Shown here in pieces: positions 18,401 to 27,311 of a stretch of DNA of 64,000 bases. The notes under the pieces are model-generated. The model was given only the letters and a program-made list of their open reading frames with translations, was not told the origin of the DNA and made no database searches. The position numbers and the translations under genes are program-made. How positions within the stretch are numbered: the stretch's first letter is position 1; every line of letters begins with the position of its first letter. The stretch comes from Asaia bogorensis (GTDB taxonomy: Bacteria; Pseudomonadota; Alphaproteobacteria; Acetobacterales; Acetobacteraceae), in NCBI GenBank assembly GCA_945869965.1, contig CAMBRC010000001.1, forward strand, positions 1 to 64,000, given 5' to 3'.

Positions 18401-19643
18401 CACGCTGGCCACGACCGGCATTATTGGCGGCGCCGATCTCGGCCAGACCGGCAACGCCATTGCAACCCTTGGGAAATTCGCCGCGGCCGGCGACCTGACC
18501 TTGGCCACCACCCAGGCGCTGTCGGCGGCAGCCACCGTTTCGGCGGCCAACGCGACCCTGCGCAGCAGCGCTGCCTCGGCCAGTGTGATTGCCATTTCCT
18601 CGGCTGACTTCTCGGTCGCCGCTGGCGGGACGATCGCACTCGCGGCGAGCAACGGCGCGGGCGGGATCGTGCTGACCGGCAAGCTCGACAGCAGCGCGAC
18701 CGGGGTGCTCGACCTGAGTGCGGGTTCGGCGGGCGTCAACCAGAGCGCGGGCAGCGTCACCGCCGGCACACTGCGCAGCACTGGCGGCATTGGTGGCGCG
18801 CTGTTGCTTGCACAGGCCAATGTCATCAACGGCCTCGGCCCGCTGGCGGTCAACGGCGCCATCACGCTGGCTAGCACCACCAGCCTGGCCGTCGATGCTC
18901 CGGTCAGCGCCGGTGCGGGCAGCACGCTGTCGATTTCCGCCGCCGGCATGAGCTTTACCGGCACCGGGGCGTTGACCGCAACCGGTGGGACGATCGAGAT
19001 CGGGCCCAACAATGGCGCCGCCAGCTTCGGCCTGGGGACCGCGCCGGGCGATTTCGCGCTGGGCGACCTCACCAACATTACGGCGACGCTGGTTCGCATC
19101 GGCCAAGCCAGCAGTGCCGGCAACGCCAACAAGGCGGCCAGCATCGTGCTGTCCGGCACGGTGGCGCCGAACGCGACCACGCTGGAACTGATCAGCAGCG
19201 GCACCATCAGCCAATCCACCGGTGGGCTCAGCATCCCTGTGCTCACCGCCACCGCCGCATCGCTGGACATTGCTCAAGGCGGCAACACCATTGGCGCGCT
19301 GGGTCCTTTTGCGGTGACTGGCGATCTCGCCTTGGCAAGCGACGGCGCGCTGGTTGTCGGCGGCACGTTGTCGGCCAGCAGCATTTCGCTGCGCAGCTTT
19401 GCCGCGTCGTCCAAGGCGCTGGACATCAGCGGTGTGCTCAACACCGCGGCCGGCGGCACGATCACGCTGGCGGCCGCCAACGGCGCGGGCGGCATCGCGC
19501 TGTCCGGCAAGCTGGACGCCAGCGCCACCGGCACGGTCGACCTCTCCGCCGGCAGTGGTGGCATCAACCAGAGTGCCGGGAGCATCACTGCGGGAACGCT
19601 GCGGAGCGGCAGCGGCTCCACCGGGGCGGTGGCACTCGACTAG
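12411..19643 (+). CDS. TpsA exoprotein (filamentous haemagglutinin family), N-terminal part up to an amber codon
   Basis: Starts at ATG 12411, 6 nt after AGGAGAG (a GTG at 12408 is too close). A long signal region with a basic N-terminus and a core near residues 44-62 (ALQAVFLAGIALPAGHAAAQ) is followed by the TPS secretion domain: ALPTGGQTIAGQ, VYNWQTFNIGAKASV, SGVVFTQGAEVNVSTLIAS and NSGVIRAQMGRVLLAG. After about residue 480 come repeats of roughly 90-120 residues (SAGSGGIxQTxGSITAGTLRSTGG, then VALxQxxNxIxxLGxF, then VxGxVxA), expected to form a right-handed beta-helix. The frame stops at TAG 19641-19643, then continues in the same frame for another 4.5 kb. The matching site in other repeats is GAC-CAG-GCC (16.6 kb), so this is a C-to-T nonsense change. 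Confidence 0.88.
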   Translation: MIEREPGAAKRNRHSIKCQAERRDALRIVPGTLRARPDLLHSTALQAVFLAGIALPAGHAAAQTMPAPNALPTGGQTIAGQATITSTTTPTSASMTIRQSTTYGVYNWQTFNIGAKASVKIDAPVSVHRVVTPTPSVIAGRLDSNGVVVISNQSGVVFTQGAEVNVSTLIASTHGISEENARKKRLVFDQAARAGAKVENHGTITVAQAGLAALVGPQVANSGVIRAQMGRVLLAGAEAHTVDFYGDGLLSIDVSRQVTQAPVGADGKAATALVTNSGVIVADGGTILLTASAIDGLVQTLVTSGGTLRANTVATPTGSATGQIAITAAGGNVAVTGSIVARGEITGSKGGQIEINAPARSVTVKAGAVIDASGGAGGGSIAVGTTMARAKAGPSFKAPTARDVLIESGARIAADATQLGRGGDITVLSQIGTTEHRGALSARGGPEGGDGGFIEVSGDVIALGGRVDVTAAAGAFGSILLDPIDLVITTSKTTGNPITKTDSITTKGGAGTTNLAVDDILNLTGNITIEAVGTLTVNAAVDVTSKAGIGDFTLLSGAGMTVNAAVTGANNITLTNTTGNLILAAPVSTIGAGKTIALNSVAGSIALNKGTASLVGSISAGATGIISLTAGAGGVVQSAGSLVAGSLVSSGGIVGSVALNSVTNNLGGLGAIKVTGGNFALVNSAALTITGAMLLVAGKTASFAAPGFTITTGSVASAGGTFELAPTIGAMSLGAATATELVLTQATLDKISVGTLQLGTASAGGVTANSIALNDALDTSAATTVRLIAGTGGMTLTKGPLTANTLDLATTGGGITDAGGVIVATRLQSTGGITGAVALGTSVHSVGTLGDMTVTGGGLTLINGVALNVAGKVQLGGDSFLLGFAASAKAIEVTGTLALSTVGKLLTLAAGATGGITLAGSVDTTSAGLLNLVSGSLGVTQTGGAITTGVLTATSPIAGTTKLAQAANAIGSIADLVLSAGDLIVTSATAIAVTGAVSADNITLTSSAASKGAIDVSGSLTAGGVTGAVALVASDAAGGITLSGAVTASKGSIDLSAGSGGVVQSTGSLTTLSLVSTGGIGGTATLTSASNAIDATGGIKVSGGDLLLASANTLDIAGTLAVDAGRTIALALPAFKLATGALSAAGGTVEIAPLGGASMSLGKAVAAELTITAADLGKISSATLRLGGSAATAAVADSLVVRDAFDASVAATAVLRLDAGASGITINDVALKANTLDLNATGSGVNAISGALVTANRVQSSTGITGNVTLSNDVHAIGTIGDMAVTTGLLGLRSGLALDVAGKVSADIIVLIGDAAAGAAITVSGSLTTVAGGTAVLVASNATKGGIALAGTVDVSSTGKLDINAGADGVVQSGGSVVAGSLVSSGGVLGAVTVDQAGNAVAGVGDLTAIGAFSLKTGSAVTIDGKLTADSIAITSSAASATAINATGSLTATGAVPTIALAASKATGGIALSGTIDATAGTVDVSAGTGGVTQTTGAILAANLRSTGNVAGAVALDSSGNKIASLGGFTLTGIGDFSLTNAAGLQVSGAVVTGAGNIGLVVTTAGTLEVAAPLTTGAGRTITLRASDAAGAVVLGANVDAGSTGIIDLSAGTGGITQTAGGLTTGTLRSGFGADGTVKLTSATNAITTLGSITVSTGDLVLVNAGGLAISGPVNVGAGTFDISTSAGAGVISSGVITAGMLRSSLGITGTLKATGDNAIARIGAITATGGDIILGNQTGSTLSIAGAVTVGAGRTIRLEADAIAVKTGGSLNAAGGTIELLAPTVAISLGAVNGGDFAVLDLVAFTADQINITSKAAGITLRADLDASAATPLLRLNAATGVVLTAGTLTTGGLELVTAANGATQTGGVLAAKNLVSGAGGITGPVTLDNAANTIAGIGDLATTGAVSITSAALLDVTGTVKATGIALTGSAAGAALNLAATGALALSAPGTITLTTSAATGSTALAGTIDAGAGGTLQLSGAGTVNQTAGKITAGTLATTGIIGGADLGQTGNAIATLGKFAAAGDLTLATTQALSAAATVSAANATLRSSAASASVIAISSADFSVAAGGTIALAASNGAGGIVLTGKLDSSATGVLDLSAGSAGVNQSAGSVTAGTLRSTGGIGGALLLAQANVINGLGPLAVNGAITLASTTSLAVDAPVSAGAGSTLSISAAGMSFTGTGALTATGGTIEIGPNNGAASFGLGTAPGDFALGDLTNITATLVRIGQASSAGNANKAASIVLSGTVAPNATTLELISSGTISQSTGGLSIPVLTATAASLDIAQGGNTIGALGPFAVTGDLALASDGALVVGGTLSASSISLRSFAASSKALDISGVLNTAAGGTITLAAANGAGGIALSGKLDASATGTVDLSAGSGGINQSAGSITAGTLRSGSGSTGAVALD

Positions 19644-22600
19644 GCCGGCAATGCGATCAGCACATTGGGCGATTTTGCCGTCACCGGGGCAGCATTGGTG
19701 CTGCGCGACAGCCTCGCGCTGGACATTGCCGGGGCGGTTTCGGGCACCGCCGTCACCATTCGCGACAGCGCCAACGGGACCGCGCTGACGGTCAGCGGCA
19801 GCGTCACCAGCACCGGCACCACCTTGCTCGCAGTCACCGACAAGGCGGCGGGCATCGCGCTTTCCGGGATACTCACGACCGGCACGCTGGACATGACCGC
19901 CGGCAGCGGCGGCATCGCGCAGACCGCCGGCAGCATCACCGCGGCGACATTGCAGAGCACCGGCGGCAGCGCGGGCACCGTGGCGCTCGGCGAAACCGCA
20001 AACAGCGTGGCGGCACTTGGTGGCTTTGCGGTCACAGGTGGCGATTTCACCCTGATCGACAGCGCCGCGCTGTCCGTGAGCGGTTCCCTCAGCGCGGCCA
20101 ACGTCACGCTGCGCGGCGAGGCGGCCGCCACCAAGGCGATCGACGTTTCCGGCAGCATCAAGACCGGCGCCGGCGGCACTCTTACGCTGGCGGCAACCAA
20201 TGCGGCGGGCGGCATCGCCCTGTCGGGCGCGCTTGATGCCAGCGTCACCGGCGCGGTTGATCTGTCCGCCGGCACCGGTGGGATTAGTCAGACCGGCGGC
20301 GGCATCACCGCCGGCAGCCTGCGCAGCACGGGCGGGACGACCGGCGCGGTGGCGCTGACCCAGGCGGCGAACGCCATTGGGCGGCTGGATAATTTCGTTG
20401 TCACGGGCAACAGCTTTGCGTTGACCGACGCGTCGGCACTCAATGTCGCGGGCACGGTCAAGGCGACCGGGATTGCGCTGGTCGGTTCCGCCGCCGGCAC
20501 CGCCATCACAGTGAATGGCACGCTGGATGCCGGAACCGGCACACTGGGCCTTCAGGCCAGCAATGCCGCCGGTGGCCTGGTGCTCGCCGGGACCGTCGCT
20601 GGCGGTGCCGTGGACCTCATCGCCGGCAGTGGCGGCATCGCCCAGCCCGGCGGTAGCCTCGCCGCCAGCACCCTGACCATCGCCGTCGCGGGCGGCAATG
20701 CGAAGCTCGACCAGACAACTAACAGCGTCGTCACCCTCGGCAACGCCACGATCACCGGCGGCAGCCTGACCCTGGTCGACAGTTCACCGCTGGACGTGAC
20801 GGGCGCAGTCGCCGCGGACGCCATCACTCTGATCGCCAGCGTCGGGCTGCCGTCCTCACTCACGATTAACGGCAGCCTCACCACGACGGCAGGCGGCGTG
20901 ATCACGCTCACCGCCAGCGAATCCAGTAGCCAGATCAACCTGAACGGCGTCATCAACGCCTCGGCGACCGGCATCTTCGACGTATCGGCGGGTAGCCACG
21001 TCGCGCAGTTCGGTGGCAGCGTCACTGCCGGCACGCTACGCAGCGCCGGTGGGGTCGGTGGCGAGCTCATCATGGGGACGGCCAGCAACGCTATCGGCCG
21101 GGTCACCACGCTCGCTGTCGTTGGCGGCGCCACGCTCGCGAGCAACATCCCGCTGGACATTGTCGGACCGCTCACTGCGTCCAGCATCACCGTCACCAAT
21201 ACTGCGTCCGGATCTAACGCGCTGTCCATCAGCGGCAACGCCTCGGCCACCGGCACGATGACCCTGGTGTCCAGCGACGGCATCGCGCTGTCGGGTACGC
21301 TGAATGCCGCCACCATCGACCTCACCGCAGGCAAGAGTGGGATTTTCCAAAGCGCTGGCTCGATCACCGCCGCGACGTTGCGGGGATCCAGCGGCAGCTT
21401 GGTGCAATTGACCAAGATCGCCAACGCCATCACGACATTGGGCGACTTCTCCGTTCCCGGCGGCAGTTTTGACCTGATCCAGAATGCGCCGTTGTCCGTC
21501 GTCGGATCGATTGGCGCGAATTCCGTTTCCATCCAGTCTGGCGCGCCAGGGCTCAACGCATTGCAATTCAGCGGCACGATCGCCGCCACTTCGGGCGTGA
21601 CCCTGGCGGCGTTCAACAAAACCGGCCGACTCGCGCTATCTGGCACTGTGACCACCGTGGGGAATCTGATTCTCACGTCAGGCAGTGGCGGCATTTCCCA
21701 GACTGTCGGCAGCCTTTCCGCCGCGAACCTTTTTGGCGGCGCCGTTGGCGGCGATATGGTGCTGAGTGCCCCTGGAAATGCCATTGGCAACATTTTCTCG
21801 GTGGCAGTGTCGGGTGGCAGCTTCACCTTGGTCAACAGCGCCGGCGTCATCGCCTCGCAGTTGTCGGCCGACAACGTGTCACTGCGCGCGCTGAACGGCA
21901 CCATTTCCACGACATTTGACGGTATCACCGCGGGGCCAGGGGGCCTCATCAAGCTGGAGGCTGTTGGCCCTGGCGGAGCGATCCAGCTCGGCGGCTTTTC
22001 CCTGTCCAACGCGCTGAATGCGACGCCGACCGGCACGATCGACCTTTCCGCCGGAACCGGCGGCGTGCAGCAGCCAGGGGGCGCCATCATCGCAGGCAAG
22101 CTGTTCAGTTCTGGTGGCATTGCGGGCGCAGTCGACCTGACATCGACGAAAAACAGTGTCGGTTCAATTGGCGATATTGCCGTGTCTGGTGGCACGTTCA
22201 CGCTGGCGAACAATCTGGCGCTAACGGTCACAGGCACCGTATCCGCCGACAATATCGTCTTGACCAGCCTCTCCGGCGCAACCGCTGCCATCAATGTTCC
22301 CGGCACCCTGCGTAGCGGCGCTGCCGGCTTGATCGTCCTCAATGCGCCGGGTGCTGGCGGCATCACGCTGTCCGGCATCGTTGACGCCACACCCTCCGGC
22401 CTGGTCGATCTCACAGCCGGCAACGGCGGCATCACCCAGTCCGCCGGCAGCATCACCGCCGGCACGCTTCAAAGTACCGGCGGCAGCATCGGCAACGTGG
22501 TGCTCGACCAGTCGGGCAACAGCGTCACCACGTTGGGCAAGTTCGCGGTCAGCGGTGGCGCCTTCACCCTGGTCGACAGCACGGCGCTGACCCTCGCCGG

Positions 22601-24158
22601 GCCGCTGAGTGCCAGCAATGTCACCATCACCGACACTGCCGCCGCCACCAAGGCGATCGACATCACCGGCACCGCTACGGCCAGCGGAACGATGGCGCTG
22701 ATCGCCAGCAACGCAGCTGGTGGCATCGCGTTGTCCGGCACCGCCAGTGCCGCTACGCTCGACCTCACGGCCGGCAGCGCCGGCATCACCCAGACCGGCG
22801 GCAGCATCACCGCCGGCACGCTGCAAAGCACCGGCGGCAGCATCGGCAACGTCGTGCTCGACCAGCCCAGCAATAGTGTCACCACGCTGGGCTCGTTCGC
22901 GGTCAGCGGCGGCGCCTTCAGCCTGGTCGACAGCACGGCGCTGACGCTTGCCGGTCCGTTGAGCGCGACGAATATCGTCATCACCGACACGGCCAGCGCC
23001 ACCAAGGCGATCGATGTCACTGGCACCGCCACGGCCAGCGGGGCGATGGCGTTGACCGCCAGTAACACCACGGGCGGCATCGCTTTGTCCGGTAAAGCCA
23101 GCGCCGCCACGCTCGACCTCGTCGCTGGCAGCGGCGGAATCGCCCAGACCACCGGCAGCATGACGGCATCCGGCGCCACAACGCTGGCTACAAGCGGCAA
23201 CATCAATATCGCAGGTTTCGTCAGCAGTGGCGGGACCAAGGCGACAACGCTCTCCGCTCCCAACGGGGCCATCACGATTGCCGCAGGCGCCAAGGTCGCC
23301 GCGCCGGGCGGCCTGTTGCAACTGACCACGTCGACGGGTGTCACCGCGCCAGGTGCGCTGATCGCCGGCAAGCTTGCCGCCTCGGCCAGCAGTACCGGCA
23401 ACATCGCGCTGACCGGCGCCAATACCATCGCAACACTGGTCAGCGCCAATCTTGCCGACGGCAGATTCAGCCTGAACAACGCGGCGCCGCTGGCGATCGC
23501 CGGCCCGGTGACCGCCCGATTGTTCGGCATCACCGCCGCCGGCAGCATAACCGTCGCCGATGGTGTTGCGTTCACCACGGACGGGCTGGATCGCGGCGCC
23601 CAGAAGATCGACGCCAAGCTGACCGATCCGCAGATCGCCGCGCTGACCACCAGCCAGCTCGGCAGCTTCCTTGCCATTGCCGGTGGCGGCGGGCCGGGCA
23701 AGATCTCCACCGGCAACATCACCGTGGTACCGTTCAGCGCCAGCAAGGCGACAATCGATTTCGTGCTGCCGCAGCCGGATGCCGGAACGATCAGCATCGG
23801 CCAACTGGTCGGCAAGGCGACCGACCTGATCCTGGTGACGCGGCAGAATGGCATCGCCACCGGCACGGTCGACATTGCCGGCCTGCTGGTGCTGGGCGGC
23901 GGCGGCAAGGTGGATCTGTTCGGCAAGATCGGCGGTGTCGATGGCCAGGCGGCCGCCAACAAGGCCAATATCTCGCCGCTGCCAAACAGCGATTACCGGT
24001 TCAACGCCTGTCCGATCACCTCGGTCAATTGCGTGCTGTTGCCGGTGCAGACGGTGCCGCCGCTCAGCCCGCTGCGCGACGTGCCGATCATCCGCGATCG
24101 CCCGACTCAGGACGACGCCGACGTGCAATTGCCCAATGTCTCGGACGAGGACTACTGA
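19644..24158 (+). pseudogene. TpsA exoprotein, C-terminal part after the amber codon
   Basis: This is the in-frame continuation of the TpsA gene. The first residues after the stop (AGNAISTLGDFAVTG) complete a repeat cut by it. Repeats continue to about 23.4 kb, with a near-identical 354-bp unit at 22.4-23.15 kb. The C-terminal region lacks the repeats and ends with YRFNACPITSVNCVLLP, a Cys-x6-Cys pair, then a proline-rich tail (PPLSPLRDVPIIRD). A C-terminal cysteine pair recalls exoproteins such as HMW1 that stay tethered in the TpsB pore. Without readthrough this part is not made. One nucleotide separates its stop from the CHAT gene, so the amber codon could also reduce translation of that gene. 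Confidence 0.8.
22446..23153 (+). repeat. Two adjacent 354-bp (118-codon) units in TpsA
   Basis: GGCAGCATCACCGCCGGCAC begins at 22446 and again at 22800, and a third related start (GGCAGCATGAC) is at 23154, a constant period of 354 bp. The two full units share most bases, including the VDSTALTLAGPLSA and ATKAIDxTGTATASG codons. This is the least diverged repeat pair in the exoprotein gene and implies recent duplication or gene conversion. Confidence 0.85.
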
Positions 24159-24159
24159 C

Positions 24160-27100
24160 ATGCTGCGGATCCGCCCCAGCCTCGTCGCCGTCTTGCTGGC
24201 ACCCGTCCTGATCGGCCTCGCCGCGTGCACCGCGCCGCCGGAGACAGCCTATGTCAGCGGCGGCCAGTCGAGCCGGGCCGAGGGCGGTCTGGCGGTGGGC
24301 AAGAATGCATCCGGAGAGGATTGCACCCAACAGAATCTCGGCGAGGGTGCCGACGTCTATTGCGGCACCTGGCTGCAGCCTAGCGCGCGCGTCCGCCGCC
24401 CGCCGCCGGGTTCGCCGGCCTCAGCTGCCGAGGTGGCCACCAACGGCCCGTGGCGCATTGGCCTGGAGCAGCGCTATGCCTGCCAACCACCGGCTGCCAC
24501 CACGATCCTCGGCAGCGAACCGGCGCTCCTGTTGCAATGCACCCGCCGCGTCGGCGGCTGGGCGCATATCGCCCTGGTTGCCACGGTTGGGGGGCGGGTA
24601 TGGCTGGCGGACGGGGTACAGCCGTCGTTGCCGGTGATGGAACGCGCCATTGGGGTGCTGTCCGGCCGCCTTCCTGCCACGGCGGCCGCCAGTGAGGCGC
24701 AAGGCGGCGCGGCACAGCGGCTGGTCGCCGAACGCGCTGCCGCCCGCGCCTTCAGCTCTGGGGATGTTGGCGAATATGACCGGCTGGTGCGCGTCGCCGA
24801 TGACGCCAATCGGACCGAGGATTTCTTGGGCGCCGAGAAGAACATGCGGGCGGCATTGCTGCTCCAGCAAAAAGCGCTCGGTGCCGACAACCCGAACACC
24901 GTCGTCAGCTTGATCTCGCTCGGATTGCAAGTCTCAAACCAACGGCGATATGCCGAAGCAGATTCGATCTTCGCCCGCGCCGAACAGCTTGTTCGCGCCG
25001 CCGACGATCCGGTCCAGGCGGTGCGCCTGGTGCATTATCAGGCGCTGCACGCCGCCAACCAAGGCAGCACCGACAAGGCGCTGCCGCTGCTAGCGCGCGC
25101 CGGACTTGGCTATGCCAACCTGCTGCCCGATGAAGTGCGGAACGCGCGCCCGCGCGCCGCCGCGCGCATCGGCAGCACTGGCGCCGGCTCCGGCATGGCC
25201 GAGTTGTTGCCCAACCGCGAAATGCTGTCCGCGCCGGCCACCCGCACCGCGCTGCTCGGGCTGATCGAGGTCCGGCGCCGCGAGGCCGCGCTGTTGCGGC
25301 GTGCCGGCCGACTGGATGACAGTGCGGTCGCGATGCGCCACGCCAACGACCTCGTCACTGGCAATGGGCTGCGCCAACCGGTCATCACCGCCCGCATGGT
25401 GCGCACGGGTGCGGGCATCATTTTCGAAACCGAGGGCGCCGATGCTGGGGCCGGCGAGTACGCCCGTGCCGCGGCGGTCTTTGCCCAGGCGCTGCCCGAC
25501 AGCCGGCCAGTCGCCGAGACTCTGCTGCTGCGGGCCGGCCAGATGGCGCGCGCCGGACAAGCCGCCGCCGCGGACGATGTTTGCCTGCGCGCCGTGCGGC
25601 TGTTGCGCCAGTTGCGCATCGGCGCCGATCCGCAATTGCTCGCCCCATGCCTGGACGCCTTCGCCGCCGCCGCGCGCGCCCGGTCGGGCGAGAGCCAGAA
25701 ATGGCTGGTCGAGATGTTCGAGGCGGCCCAGCTCGCCCAGGGCGGTGTCACCAGCCAACAGATCGCCCAGGCCACCGCCCGCCTGTCCGAGAACGCCCGC
25801 GACCCCAAGGTTGCCGCCGCGATCCGCGCCCGCGAGGACATCCGCGCCCGCCTGGCCGACCTTTATCGCGAGCGCGACCAGCTTGACCCCACCACCACTG
25901 GTGCCAACGCGTCGTCCGGATCACCGGTGCTGGACGCCCGTATTGCCAAGGCGCAAGAGGATGCGGCCGAAGCCGAATCGACACTCCAGGCCGCGTCGCC
26001 GAATTATGGCCAGCTGGTGCAGCAAGTGGCACCCGCAGCCGAGGTTTTGGCCGCCCTGGCACCCGGCGAGGCTTTCGTCTCGATCACCCTCGGCGATACC
26101 GGCGGCTGGGCCTTCGCGCTGCGCAATGGCCGCGTCGATGTGGCACCCATCCCCGGAGGCCTGCCGGAGATCGGCAAGCTGGTCCGCCGGGTGCGCGCCA
26201 GTATCGAGAACACCACCGGCACCCCGCCGCCCTTCGACATCGAGGCGGCGCAAGCGCTCTATCGCGCTACCCTCGCGGGGCTGGAACCCGCGCTACAGGG
26301 TGCGGACTCGATGGTCATCGTGCCGGCTGGCCCGCTGTTGTCGCTGCCTTTTGAACTCATGTTGACCGGTCCGGCCACCCCGGACGCCCTGGCCACGGCA
26401 CCCTGGCTGCTCCGTCGGGCGGCGATCGCACACGTGCCGGCGGCGGCAAACTTCGTCTCGCTGCGTAAGATCGCCGGCAACTCGCGCGCTACACGACCGT
26501 GGTTCGGCTTCGGCGATTTCCGCCCGGTCACCCTGGCCCAGGCAACCCGCAGCTTCGGGGCCGAGTGTGCCGACAGCGCACGGCTCTATGCCGGGCTGCC
26601 ACCGCTGCCCTTCGCCCGCGCTGAGCTTGACGCATCCCGCCGGCTGCTAGGCGCGGCACCCAACGAGACGCTGCTTGGCCCGGCCTTCACCGCCGCCGGG
26701 GTGCGGCGCGCCGGGCTGAAGGATTTCCGCATCCTGCACTTCGCCACCCACGCCCTGTTGCCGGCCGAGCTGCGCTGCCAGGCCGAGCCGGCGATCGTCA
26801 CCTCGGCCCCTGCTGGTGCGGCCGATGCCGCGGGCTCGCTGCTGACCGCCTCGGCAATTCTCGAACTCGACCTCGATGCCGACACGGTCATTCTCTCGGC
26901 GTGCAATTCCGGCGGGCCCGGCGGCACCACGGCGGGTGAAAGCCTGTCGGGCCTGGCGCGCTCGTTCTTCTATGCCGGTGCCCGCTCGTTGCTGGTCACT
27001 CACTGGTCGGTCAACGACCAGATCGCCGCCTATCTCGTTGCCGACTCGCTGCGCCGCCTTGGCGCCAGCCCCGGGATCGGCATTTCTGGCGCGATGCGCG

Positions 27101-27258
27101 CCGCCCAGCTCGGCATGCTCGACGAAGCCGGCAAGGGGCTGGTGGCCGAAGTGGCACATCCGTTCTATTGGGCGCCATTCGCCACCATCGGCGAGGGCGG
27201 CGCGCGGCGCACCGGCCAACAGGCGGCTGTTTCGGTTACCCGCCCGACCGGTCTATAA
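24160..27258 (+). CDS. CHAT-domain (caspase-like) lipoprotein with TPR-like repeats
   Basis: 1,032 residues from ATG 24160, one base after the TpsA stop. A lipoprotein signal is clear (LVAVLLAPVLIGLAAC; acylated Cys23), so it should be membrane-anchored. The middle (about 190-600) is helical with TPR-like units (YAEADSIFARAEQLVRA). The C-terminal third is a CHAT peptidase domain of the caspase clan: His864 in FATHALL, Cys915 in LSACNSGG, with LARSFFYAGARSLLVTHWSV following. CHAT proteins are frequently encoded beside haemagglutinin-type TpsA and TpsB genes. A role in processing or responding to the exoprotein is an inference. The coiled-coil-like region near 560-640 (RAREDIRARLADLYRERDQ) may mediate oligomerisation. 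Confidence 0.9.
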   Translation: MLRIRPSLVAVLLAPVLIGLAACTAPPETAYVSGGQSSRAEGGLAVGKNASGEDCTQQNLGEGADVYCGTWLQPSARVRRPPPGSPASAAEVATNGPWRIGLEQRYACQPPAATTILGSEPALLLQCTRRVGGWAHIALVATVGGRVWLADGVQPSLPVMERAIGVLSGRLPATAAASEAQGGAAQRLVAERAAARAFSSGDVGEYDRLVRVADDANRTEDFLGAEKNMRAALLLQQKALGADNPNTVVSLISLGLQVSNQRRYAEADSIFARAEQLVRAADDPVQAVRLVHYQALHAANQGSTDKALPLLARAGLGYANLLPDEVRNARPRAAARIGSTGAGSGMAELLPNREMLSAPATRTALLGLIEVRRREAALLRRAGRLDDSAVAMRHANDLVTGNGLRQPVITARMVRTGAGIIFETEGADAGAGEYARAAAVFAQALPDSRPVAETLLLRAGQMARAGQAAAADDVCLRAVRLLRQLRIGADPQLLAPCLDAFAAAARARSGESQKWLVEMFEAAQLAQGGVTSQQIAQATARLSENARDPKVAAAIRAREDIRARLADLYRERDQLDPTTTGANASSGSPVLDARIAKAQEDAAEAESTLQAASPNYGQLVQQVAPAAEVLAALAPGEAFVSITLGDTGGWAFALRNGRVDVAPIPGGLPEIGKLVRRVRASIENTTGTPPPFDIEAAQALYRATLAGLEPALQGADSMVIVPAGPLLSLPFELMLTGPATPDALATAPWLLRRAAIAHVPAAANFVSLRKIAGNSRATRPWFGFGDFRPVTLAQATRSFGAECADSARLYAGLPPLPFARAELDASRRLLGAAPNETLLGPAFTAAGVRRAGLKDFRILHFATHALLPAELRCQAEPAIVTSAPAGAADAAGSLLTASAILELDLDADTVILSACNSGGPGGTTAGESLSGLARSFFYAGARSLLVTHWSVNDQIAAYLVADSLRRLGASPGIGISGAMRAAQLGMLDEAGKGLVAEVAHPFYWAPFATIGEGGARRTGQQAAVSVTRPTGL

Positions 27259-27311
27259 CGCTTCCGTACACGGGACTGAGAGTTCCCGACGAAGGCGCGG
27301 AAGGGATACGG

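Noticed and set aside
15870-19277. A 1,135-codon open frame on the minus strand, with other long frames nearby (13142-15025, 17045-19270, 20552-22465, 22221-24230)
   Set aside because: They are antisense shadows of the repetitive GC-rich TpsA gene. Their translations are low-complexity and have no family resemblance, whereas the plus frame has a signal peptide, TPS domain and regular repeats.
19641-19643. Amber codon read as pyrrolysine
   Set aside because: The protein is a repetitive exoprotein, the equivalent codon in other repeats is CAG (Gln), and pyrrolysine is confined to particular methyltransferases and a few others. A nonsense mutation is the simpler explanation.
12411-24158. CRISPR-like or satellite repeats
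   Set aside because: The repeats are coding, about 90-120 codons long, diverged and in frame. There are no short palindromic repeats with equal spacers anywhere in the window.
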